From Hordeum vulgare subsp. vulgare (Eukaryota; Streptophyta; Magnoliopsida; Poales; Poaceae), in assembly GCF_904849725.1 (NCBI RefSeq), contig NC_058521.1, positions 431,848,676-431,912,675 of the forward strand: DNA of 64,000 bases, written 5' to 3'. A program made the translations under genes and the position numbers. Positions within the stretch are counted from its first letter, which is position 1; each line of letters starts with the position of its first letter. Positions 20,846 to 30,816 of this stretch are shown here, one piece after another. The notes below the pieces were generated by a model that did not search any database, had not been told where the DNA came from, and was given only the letters and a program-made list of their open reading frames with translations.

Positions 20846-23800
20846 TGTAACGACTAAGATGCGGTCCTTTCCTATTTAGGCGCCGATGCCCCAAAAGGGA
20901 AAGAACCGCATCTAAGCGTTTCGCAAGCGAGATAAACATAGCACATACATAATTTAAGATTGACAAATAGGGCATTCATTTTCCATCTCACATAGATAAT
21001 ATCAGAGATTACATCCACACATTTATTCAGACAAGGTAGTTCCGCTATGGACTACATAACACAAGGAAAAGACTATGCTATCAGGCATGCTTGCCCAGGA
21101 TCACGACCACGGCCTCAGTCTTCTGGATAGTTCACGTACATGCGGTCGTTCTCCTCGTCGTACTACCACGCCAGCTGCGTGCCATCTGGATCACCTGCGT
21201 CGGGCGTACCTGTACCTGTTGTGGTGTTGTAGTAAATGGTGAGCCACGGGGACTCATCAATCGATGACCTTGGTACCGAAAGTAGTCAAGTTATTAGGTG
21301 AGGAAGGTTCAGTGTTTAGGTTGCATCATCCTAAGCATTTATGGTGGCTAACTTACCAAGATCAAAGTTATAGATGTGGTGGTCTACGCGAGTGGTCGAA
21401 GGATAGATGATCACTAAGTGATCCTGAACACCTACCTACGTCAAACATAACCCACCGTGTTCCCGATCGAAGAGAGGTCTTCGAAAGAGACAGTCATGGT
21501 TACGCACACAGTTGGCAGTTTTATTGGAGTTAGTTCAAGTTATCTATAACAGGATGTTAACAAATAATCCATGTTTCCACATAAGCACGGGCACGACTTT
21601 CCGAAAGATTAAACCCCGCAGGGGTGCTCCAACTAGTCCATCACAAACGGCCACGGGCCGCAAAGTAATCCTCTATCACGAATCTCGTGACCTCATCGGA
21701 TTCCTTAGAGGAAAACCTCAACTCTGGGGAGACCCAAAGTTTCACCGGGATTCCTATACGCAAGATATATCGCTAAGGTAAGACAAGACTAGCAGGACCT
21801 CCCGACGTATCGACGACCCCGATAAGAGCCGCGTATCTCAGTCTCAGGACACGCCGGATAAGCGAAGCGTACGATGGCCAGATAGAAATCTCCCGAGTTG
21901 CCCCGGGATGGCCCCGCACGGTGCTCTAGTTTGGACCAACACTCATGAGGAGCACTGGCCCGGGTTGTTGATTAAATCCTCGGGGTAGCTATTCCCTATG
22001 CAAATTATTATTAGGTGATTAGCAAATTAAAACCAATGTTGGGTCCTGCCGGACAAGTGTTAACACTACACGATTTATCAAGGGGGTCCCCATAACAACC
22101 CCGAACGTGTTAGGATCGATCAGTTATGGAATCAAACACCGGTAGCCGAAACTAAGGCGGCTATAACGGAACAAATCACCCAGCAAAAGGCTAGGCTTTC
22201 CGTCATTTGCCAAGTATATAGGTGCATTATTTAAATAGCAGTTTAAACATAATGATATCAAATACTCATGTTATCACATGAGACAGCTGGCACGTGCAAC
22301 TAGCAAAGCTATCATTAGAAGGTGAGAAAGCCTACTTAGCCAAACAACATTAGCTAGGAGGGGAAGGTGTTTGGGTTTCATGGCAATATCAGGAGGCAAT
22401 TATATCAAGTGGTAGGCATCGGGCATATATCAAAGAAAACGTGAATCTAAGCATAACAAAGCTAGATACGGTATCAAGGTCGTGGTCATCTTGCCTGTGA
22501 TGTCTTCAGCTTGGAACTGCTCTTGTTCGTCCTGCACGTACTCTCCAGAATCCACGTACTCGCTCTCCGATCCAGGTGCTACCCAAGATAAAAAATAACA
22601 GCCAATGAACACCAAGACAACATTATGCAACAAACACATGATGCATGAGATGAGAATGAAGCATGCATCTCTATTCTAGTCACTTGCATATGCATGAGAA
22701 GGGAAGATAAACTTCTGGACAGAACTTCACACTAGCTATCTTGACATGCATGAAGATGGCATGAACAGGTGCATCAGAAGAAAATGATGCAAAAGCATAT
22801 AAAGAACGTTGAGAACGGAGCTACGGATCAACCAGAAACTACGAAACAAGATATGGAGGCCTACGGATCAATTCCACCACAAACACATTCCAATTGCACT
22901 CTTCTGGTATTCCCAGGTTGCCACATGATTAGACAAACAAATGTAGGTGGGTTGGTGCAAACAAACTCATCACACCACCAACAAGACTAACACAAGCTTC
23001 AAAACAACTAAAACATGCAATATGTCCTAAACAACATCATAGCAGTTTGTGAGCGACATGCAAAGTACCTACAGCCACCCAAATGTGTCAAACAAGATAT
23101 GTGGCACAAGCTATCCAAAACCTCTACAAGCATGAGCAAGAAGATAATACAAAGGAGCCACACACAAGAAGATCTACAGGTGCTAACTTGGACAAAACTA
23201 ACAGATTAAGGGACTTGGTGAAAATCTCAGATTTTCACCAGCTGCTTAATGAAACACAAAAGCACAAAAACACAAAAGCTCCAACTCTCTAGTTGATTGT
23301 AAGTGCTGATTCCCAACACATGAGCTTTTGCAACCACAACAACAAGGGAAGAAAATAACAGCAGTTTCTCAGACTTAGTGAAAATCACAGATTTTCACCA
23401 AGCTGAAAATTTCAGCCACATGTCAACTTTGACAAGGCACAACTTGCACATACAAACTCCTAAGCATAAAACAAAACTACCATGCTGTAGAGGGGTTCAC
23501 CCACTATTGCCACATCAAGTAATCATCCTCATAGGCTCAACACACCACATGACACCAAGTTCTAAACATAGCTTCAAGACAGAAAAATGACAGTTTATGA
23601 AGTTGCTCCAAAGTGAAATCTGATTCCACTAGTGGATTCCTGGGATGATTCTACCCCAAATATATATATAAAACACGGGTACTTGCATACAACATGTAGG
23701 CACAAAGTTGAAAGGAAAAAACAACATAGAATCATATAGTCTCAAATAGTGCCATATCACATGTGGTACTCACTATTTCATCATCCACACATGCAGAAGC

Positions 23801-24147
23801 TCACACCCACAACTCCAATGGTGATATGAGGGGTTAGCCACATGCACATGAGTCTTAGCACATCACCACACACACACACATGCTTGACCACATACACACA
23901 TGCATAACCACACACAATTGCATACACTCTCAAGCTACCACTAACACACACTCACACACCCTAGGGGTTCAAAGGAACTCCCCATGCTCACTAAGGAAAA
24001 ACCCATGCCTTGGTCATGTGTGTGTCATACACACACATGCACCTCACTACACTCACACACATGCACCCACATGGATACATACACACACATACAACCACAT
24101 GGATGCATGCACACACATACGACTTCAAATCTACATCAATCCTTGTA
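20846..24147 (-). repeat. R4: 5' LTR copy 1, 3' two-thirds only
   Basis: On the - strand it ends ...GTCGTTACA at 20846, next to the gag of R4. It aligns base for base with 26485-29840 of the complete + LTR but stops at 24147, where + strand element sequence begins; the two share CTTGTAG-like microhomology at the join. It contains a CA/TG-rich stretch (23860-24125) and two copies of the hairpin GTGAAAATC-N3-GATTTTCAC (23218-23238 and 23378-23398). Confidence 0.87.
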
Positions 24148-24438
24148 GTGTGGGAGAGTTTGTAATGCCCCAAGTGCAACATTGCCATATTTGTAACCTT
24201 GCCTTGTTTCGATCCATTATGTCATTCTATGGAGTTATCATTTCATCTGTTATTTCATGTGATCATGCCTTGTCTTCCTCTTGGCATCATGCATCCATAG
24301 CATTCTTCCTTTCTTATGTTGAGGTGGTTTTGATCCTTATGTGTGATTGTGATGAGTGCATGTGGGTGTGAAGTGGTACTTGCAATCTTAGGTTTCAACT
24401 TTGCCTATTTATCCAAAAGCTAGGTTTTAACTAAACCT
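24148..24438 (+). repeat. R4 family: polypurine tract plus first 273 bp of a + strand LTR
   Basis: TTGTAGTGTGGGAGAGTT (24148-24165) followed by TGTAATGCCCCAAGTGC. The LTR matches 24748-25016, then breaks off at AACCTCC and jumps to integrase/chromodomain sequence. A polypurine tract in front of a truncated LTR that is itself followed by internal sequence is what a tandem LTR-internal-LTR array with an internal deletion would leave. Confidence 0.82.
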
Positions 24439-24747
24439 CCGGAAATGTGCATGACGTGTTCCATGTCTCTCAGCTCCGGACATGCTTCGAGACTCCCGAG
24501 CGCAAAGTTGATCTTCAAGATATCGACCTTCAACCCGAGCTATCCTATCGTGAGCATCCAGTTGCAGTTCTTGAGTCGACTGAGCGCAAGACCCGCAACA
24601 AGTCAATCAAGTTTCTCAAGGTGAAGTGGTCACATCATTCCGATAAAGAGGCCACTTGGGAACGCGAGGATCACCTCCATTCTGAATTTCTAGAGTTCTT
24701 TAAGTCCTAGATTTCGGGACGAGATATTCTTGTAGTGTGGGAGAGTT
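24439..24747 (+). pseudogene. R4 family: + strand integrase C-terminus and chromodomain fragment
   Basis: The frame (24447-24710) reads MHDVFHVSQLRTC, then YREHPVAVLESTE and KVKWSHHSDKEATWEREDHL, and stops after LEFFKS. This is the same chromodomain as at 16523-16800, in the opposite orientation and without frameshift. It is followed by the polypurine tract TGTAGTGTGGGAGAGTT and the full LTR at 24748. Everything upstream in this copy was deleted. Confidence 0.9.
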
Positions 24748-25551
24748 TGTAATGCCCCAAGTGCAACATTACCATATTTGTAACCTCGCCTTGTTTGGAT
24801 CCATGATGTCATTCTATGGAGTTATCATTTCATGTGATCATGCCTTGTCTTCCTCTTTGCATCATGCATCCATAGCATTCTTCCTTTATTCTGTTGTGGT
24901 GGTGTTGATCCTTATGTGTGATTGTGATAAGTGCATGTGGGTGTGAAGTGGTAGTTGCAAACTTAGGTTTCAACTTTGCCTATTTATCCAAAAGCTAGAT
25001 TTCAACTAAACCTCTCCTTCTTTATTTTTTCTTAAGTTCAAGTTTTACTTGCTCTACCCCTATTTGAAAAATGTAGATCATTTAGAGTATTTTCTGGTGA
25101 TTGTGGTGCTATGTCTAAGGTGTTTTAAAACTATGCTTAAGTGGGGGTTTTATTCACAAAACAGATTATATAATTCTGTTTTGTAAATATTTCTTTGCTC
25201 CAAAAATCCTCTTTTCATTTTATTTAAATAGGTCATAATTCCCTTATGACCAGGGTCATTTTTATTTTATTTTTGGAGCCATAGAATTACCTAGGATTTT
25301 AGTGTTTGTTGGCATTTGTTTTTAAGTGGAAAACCCAGTGGGTTTTCTTTCTTTTATTTGGCGCCACCCGAGTGGGCCTTCTCCCCTCGCTGGCCCACCC
25401 CTTTTTCTCTCGCGCGGTAGCACATTCCCCCGTCCCTCTCCTGTTGACGCCGTTGTCTTCCTCCCTCTGCTTTCCGTCGGAGTATAAGAGAGAGAGCGAG
25501 AGAGAGGCTCGACGCCGTGGCCTCACAAACGTCGAGGCGGCCCCCCTCGAC

Positions 25552-25560
25552 CCCTATATA
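25552..25560 (+). promoter_or_regulatory. TATA box of the R4 LTR
   Basis: CTATATATA in the context CCCCTATATATACCCTCGACG. The motif is conserved in the other R4 LTR copies (near 15656 and 33861 on the - strand). The presumed transcript start just downstream places the small LTR reading frame in the R-U5 leader. Confidence 0.65.
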
Positions 25561-25650
25561 TACCCTCGACGTCTGGGCCTCTAGGGTTCCTCCTAGCCGC
25601 CGTCACCTCCTTTCCATTCTCCTCCTCCCTCTCCCTAGCGTCGTCAGGAG

Positions 25651-25968
25651 GTGGCTCGAGCTCCTCCTCCGCCATGGCCGACCCCTGTTGAGGTCGCCGT
25701 CGTCGTTGTCGTCCCTCTTCTTCCTCTCCAATCGATCCAGGAGCACGCGGAGTACGAGGGGAGTCCGTTCCCGCAGCTAGGAGACGCCAATCGGCTCTGC
25801 TTCCTCGACGTCGACGAGGACCCCTTCTTCCTCCTCTGCTCCGTAGACTGGTTCCGCGACGTCTTCTTCCTCGTCGACCCCTTCTTCCTCTCCGTCAAGC
25901 GCATCCTCCTCGACCAGTGGGTGAGCAGCCGGTCTCCTCCCGTTCCCCTGTCAGTAGATCTCGCCTAG
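25651..25968 (+). CDS. Small reading frame inside the R4 LTR, unknown function
   Basis: An open frame of about 105 codons lies 90 bases after the TATA box. It has no ATG at its start (the frame opens after a TAG and its first listed codon is GTG), so the true start or a splice acceptor is unknown. A Pro-rich start is followed by EYEGSPFPQLGDANRLCFLD, DEDPFFLLC, FRDVFFLVDPFFLSVKR and ILLDQWVSS, with repeated D-P/V-FFL motifs. Near-identical peptide sequence can be read from the - strand LTR copies: around 33490-33760, with one stop, and around 15310-15500. No known domain is recognised. It could be a captured host exon, a leader-encoded peptide, or chance conservation within a young repeat. 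Confidence 0.4.
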   Translation: MARAPPPPWPTPVEVAVVVVVPLLPLQSIQEHAEYEGSPFPQLGDANRLCFLDVDEDPFFLLCSVDWFRDVFFLVDPFFLSVKRILLDQWVSSRSPPVPLSVDLA

Positions 25969-26211
25969 AGCATAGATGTGCGTCGTGGTTCCTCTCTATC
26001 GCTGGCGCCGCCGTGTACGTGGATAGGTCGCCGCAGTGGTCCTCTCATGGATCTTAGGTGTGAAATGGATCCGCCGCGAGTCCCTCTTCCTCCCCGCGAG
26101 TGGTCGTAGTTCAATTTGTAGCGTAGCGCCGGCGGTGACTGTCCCATGTTCTGGCTGCCGTGGTCTATGGTAGGTTCAGAGGGGGATGCTCCAAAGAGCA
26201 ACGCCCCCCTC

Positions 26212-26350
26212 TGTGTTAAGATCCGAATGGGTAGTGCAGTGGTAGGGGGATGTTTCGCTGAGCGCGTGGTCCTCGGTTCGAGCCCCCGCAGTGCCCCTTT
26301 TTGCAGTGGTGTGGAGCTGGTTGTGTTCCAGGGAGACCTAGGTTCGATCA
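26212..26350 (+). other. tRNA-like (Pol III box) modules within the R4 LTR
   Basis: Two consecutive stretches resemble tRNA internal promoters. The first has TAGTGCAGTGGTAG (A-box-like, about 26232) and GGTTCGAGCCC (B-box-like, 26275-26285). The second has AGGTTCGATCAC near 26339; in the other LTR copy it reads GGTTCGATCCC, a consensus B box (- strand, 32986-32997). Neither folds convincingly as a whole tRNA, so these are tRNA-derived or tRNA-like fragments at most. Confidence 0.4.
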
Positions 26351-29300
26351 CAAGGTGATCCCCTTTTATGTTTTCTTTTTCTTTTACTTTCTTTTCATTA
26401 TTTCTTTTCCTTATTTATTGTAGCAGATAGTGAGTGCTTTGGCTTGGGTTAATCAGTGTATTTATTCCCCTTTTATGCTTAGGGAGATTGATGTAGATTT
26501 GAGGTTGTATGTGTGTGCATGCATCCATGTGGTTGTATGTGTGTGTATGTATCCATGTGGGTGCATGTGTGTGAGTGTAGTGAGGTGCATGTGTGTGTAT
26601 GACACACACATGCCCAAGTCATGGGTTTTTCCTTAGTGAGCATGGGGAGTTCCTTTGAACCCCTAGGGTGTGTGAGTGTGTGTTAGTGCTAGGTTGAGAG
26701 TGTATGCAATTGTCTGTGGTTATGCATGTGTGTATGTGGTCAAGCATGTGTGTGTGCGTGGTGATGTGCTAAGGATCATGTGCATGAGGCTAACCCCTCA
26801 TGTCACCATTGGAGTTGTGGGTGTGAGCTTGTGCATGTGTGGATGATGAAATAGTGAGTACCACATGTGATATGGCACTATTTGAGACTATATGATTCTA
26901 TGTTGTTTTTTCCTTTCAACTTTGTGCCTACATGTTGCATGCAAGTACCCATGTTTTATATATGGATTTGGGGTAAAATCATCCCAGGAATCCACTAGTG
27001 GAATTAGATTTCACTTTGGAGTAACTTCATAAACTGTCATTTTTCTGTCTTGAAGCTATGTTTAGAGCTTGGTGTCATGTGGTGTGTTGAGCCTATGAGG
27101 ATGATTCCTTGATGTGGCAATAGTGGGTGAACCCCTCTACATCATGGTAGTTTTGTTTTATGCTTATGATTTTGTATGTGCAAGTTGTGCCTTGTCAAAG
27201 TTGACATGTGGGTGAAATTATCAGCTTGGTGAAAATCTGTGATTTTCACTAAGTGTGAGAACCTGCTGTTATTTTCTTCCCTTCTTGTTGTGGTTGCAAA
27301 AGCTCATGTGTTGGGAATCAGCCCTTGCAATCAACTAGAGAGTTGGAGCTTTTGTGTTTGTCTAGCTCTCTGTTACATTTCATGCACTTTCACTTCCTGT
27401 AGATATTATTTTAGAGGCTGTCAAAATGCTTCAAAGCATAACCAGCTATTGAAAATCTGAGATTTTCACTAAGTCCATGAAATATGTTATTTTTGTCCAA
27501 GTTAGCACCTGTAGATCTTCCTGTCTGTGGCTCCTTTGTGTTATCTTCTTGCTCAGGCTTGTAGAGCTTTTGGATAGCTTTTGCCACATATCTTGTTTGA
27601 CACATTTGGGTGGCTGTAGGTACTTTGCATGTCACTCACAAAATGCTATGATGCTGTTTAGGACAGATTGCATTTTTTAGTTGTTTTGAAGCTTGTGTTA
27701 GTATTGTTGGTGGTGTGGTGAGTTTCTTTGCACCACCCCACCTATATTTGTTTGTTTGATCATGTGGAAACCTGGGAATACTAGAAGAGTGCCATTGGAG
27801 TGTGTTTGTGGTGGAATTGATCCGTAGGCCTCCATATCTTGTTTTGTAGTTTCCGGTTGATCCGTAGCTCCGTTCTCAACGTTCTTTATATGATTTTGCA
27901 TCGTTTTCTTGTGATGCACCTGTTCATGCCATCTTCATGCATGTCAAGATAGCTAGTGTGAAGTTCTGTCCAGAAGTTTATCTTCTGTTCTCATGCATAT
28001 GCAAGTGACTAGAATAGAGATGCATGCTTCATTCTAATCTCATGCATCATGTGTTTGTTGCATCATGTTGTGTTGGTGTTCATTGGCTGTTATTTTTATC
28101 TTGGGTAGCACTGGGATCAGAGAGCGAGTACGTGGATTCTGGAGAGTACGTGCAGGACGAACAAGAGCAGTTCCAAGATGAAGACATCACAGGCAAGATG
28201 ACCGTGACCTTGATACCGTATCTAGCTTTGTTATGCTTAGATTCACATTTTCTTCGATATATGCTTGATGCCTACCACTTGATATAATTGCCTCCTGATA
28301 TTGCCGTGAAACCCAAACACCTTCCCCTCCTAGCTAATGTTGTTTGGCTAAGAGGCTTGCTCAGCTTCTAATGATAGCTTTGCTAGTTGTAGGTGCGAGC
28401 TGTCTCATGTGATAACATGAGTATTTGATGTCAGTATGTTTAAACTGCTATTTAATTAATGCACCTATATACTTGGCAAATGACGGAAGGCCTAGCCTTT
28501 TGCCAGGTGATTTGTTCCATTATTGCCGCCTTAGTTTCACCTACCGGTGTTTGATTCCATAACTGATTGCTCCTTACACGTTCGGGGTTGTTATGGGGAC
28601 CCCCTTGATAAATCGTGTAGTGTTAAGACTTGCCCGGCAGGACCCAACATTGATTTTAATTTGCTAATCACCTAATAATAATTTGCAAAGGGAATAGCTA
28701 CCCCGAGGATTTAATCAACAACCCGGGCCAGTGCTTCTCATGAGTGTTGGTCCAAACTAGAGCACCGTGCGGGGCCATCCCGGGGCAACTCGGGAGATTT
28801 CTATCTAGCCACCGTACGCTTTGCTTATCCGACGTGTCCTGAGACTGAGATACGCGGCTCTTATCGGGGTTGTCGACACGTCGGGAGGTCCTGCTAGTCT
28901 TGTCTTACCTTAGCGATATATCTTGCATATAGGAATCCCGGTGAAACTTTGGGTCTCCCCAGAGTTGAGGTTTTCCTCTAAGGAATCCGATGAGGTCACG
29001 AGATTCGTGATAGAGGATTACTTTGCGGCCCGTGGCCGTTTGTGATGGACTAGTTGGAGCACCCCTGCGGGGTTTAATCTTTCGGAAAGTCGTGCCCGTG
29101 CTTATGTGGAAACATGGATTATTTGTTAACATCCTGTTATAGATAACTTGAACTAACTCCAATAAAACTGCCAACTGTGTGCGTAACCATGACTGTCTCT
29201 TTCGAAGACCTCTCTTCGATCGGGAACACGGTGGGTTATGTTTGACGTAGGTAGGTGTTCAGGATCACTTAGTGATCATCTATCCTTCGACCACTCGCGT

Positions 29301-29840
29301 AGACCACCACATCTATAACTTTGATCTTGGTAAGTTAGCCACCATAAATGCTTAGGATGATGCAACCTAAACACTGAACCTTCCTCACCTAATAACTTAA
29401 CTAGTTTCGGTACCAAGGTCATCGATTGCTGAGTCCCCGTGGCTCACCATTTACTATAACACCCCAACAGGTACATCTACGCCCGACGCAGGTGATCCAG
29501 ATGGCACGCAGCTGGCATGGCAGTACGATGAGGAGAACGACCGCATGTGCGTGAACTATCCAGAAGGCTGAGGCCGTGGTCGTGATCGTGGGCAAGCATG
29601 CGGGATAGCTTAGTCTTTTTCTTGTGTTATGTAGTCCGTAGCAGAACTACCTTGTGTGAATAAATGTGTTGATGTAAACTCCGATATTATCTATGTGAGA
29701 TGGCAAATGAATGCCCTATTTGTCAATCTTAAATTATGTATGTGTTATGTTTATCTCGCTTGTGAAATGCTTAGATGCGCTTCTTTCCCTTTTGGGGCAT
29801 CGCCCCCTAAATAGTAAAGGACCGCATCTTAGTCGTTACA

Positions 29841-30735
29841 AGTTGGTATCAGAGCATGACGTGGAACAAACGTACAATCGAGATTTCATCAGATATCTTC
29901 GTGGATAAGATCGCACGGGCTCGAATTTACAGTAGCCATCCCGTGCAAGGTTGTGCATACGACTTACGAAGCATCCCCGAGTCGCAGCAAACTACAAGGA
30001 CTCTTTAAGACACAACGAGAACTGCTCTAAGACATCGTGAACAAACATACCCACTGAATGTCGAATTCCAACCTCACATCATGCATCTGTAGGCAGATTG
30101 TCCTATAAGTCACTACTTGATATCCCACCTATGAATTCCCGAAATATCTCGTCATGCAATCTGGTACACGGATACAAGGAGTAATATTTCAAAAAACTTT
30201 TATACTAACCCATCCAATGTATCACATCCGTCAACACATAACCAGAATCTCGAACCTTCATCTACTACAGACCATCGTGATCACAACGGTACAAAGTATG
30301 GCAGTACTCCCGAACAATCTACACCAGTACTGAGGACATCGGGGTTCTCTCGCCACAACCAATATTGAAGCAATTACAAACATCCTTCGTTCTGAGATAC
30401 TCAGAAATCTGAATGATGGTGATGTGCACAAGAATCCCCTGGAGCTCAACTCCCCGGAAGAAATCAAGGCAGACAGGAGGCACCAAGACAGAACTCCGTC
30501 ACATCGATATCATATAGATTTCAAAATACCCGCGTGATCCTAAAAAAAATTGACAGAGAAGAGGAGTAGAATTTAAGATCTCCTAAGACGAGAACCTCAC
30601 CAGAGCATGGAAGAGGAGAAAAAAGAAACCTACTCTCCGATATAACTAAAACTCAGAACATTTTACTAGACTCGACTCGGCCAAGTACGATCACACAAAG
30701 GCTCCTATGGTCGTAAGGCTCTGATTACCAACTTG
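29841..30735. other. R4 leader between two opposed LTRs
   Basis: Starts with the + primer site TTGGTATCAGAGC (29843-29855) and ends with a - strand primer-site-like sequence, GCTCTGATTACCAACTTG (30718-30735). No open frame of note is present. The two ends do not resemble each other beyond the primer sites, so the spacer probably joins two different leader pieces. Confidence 0.7.
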
Positions 30736-30816
30736 CGAAACTCTTAGATACGCTTCTTTACCTTTTGGGGCATCGCCCCCTAAATAGGAAAGGACCGCAT
30801 CTTAGTCGTTACAAGT
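30736..30816. repeat. R4 LTR-end hairpin, inverted
   Basis: The sequence begins like a - strand LTR end next to its primer site but emerges as a + strand LTR end (GGACCGCATCTTAGTCG then TTACA, to 30813). The natural LTR end has an internal inverted repeat (AGATGCGG...CCGCATCT), so this looks like a flip through that hairpin, followed by a jump into the - strand LTR at about 30817. Confidence 0.6.

Larger units (their letters stand above)
24748..29840 (+). repeat. R4 family: complete + strand LTR of 5.1 kb
   Basis: Starts TGTAATGCCCCAAGTG just after a polypurine tract and ends AGTCGTTACA just before a primer site (TTGGTATCAGAGC). It is therefore bounded on both sides by internal element sequence, as in a tandem array sharing an LTR. 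It contains a TATA box, a small reading frame, two tRNA-like B-box motifs, a TG/CA-rich tract (26510-26760), two copies of a 21-base hairpin (27229-27249 and 27449-27469), and a terminal hairpin near 29775-29832. At 5.1 kb it is much longer than the 0.5-1.8 kb LTRs elsewhere in the window. Confidence 0.9.

Noticed and set aside
23860..24130. Regularly spaced CACACA/CATGCA motifs that resemble a short-repeat array
   Set aside because: Plain TG/CA microsatellite sequence within the R4 LTR, present in all copies; no spacers of uniform length, so not a CRISPR or satellite array.
26212..26300. A tRNA gene
   Set aside because: B-box and partial A-box are present but the stems do not fold into a cloverleaf and no acceptor stem is evident. 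Kept only as a tRNA-like observation.
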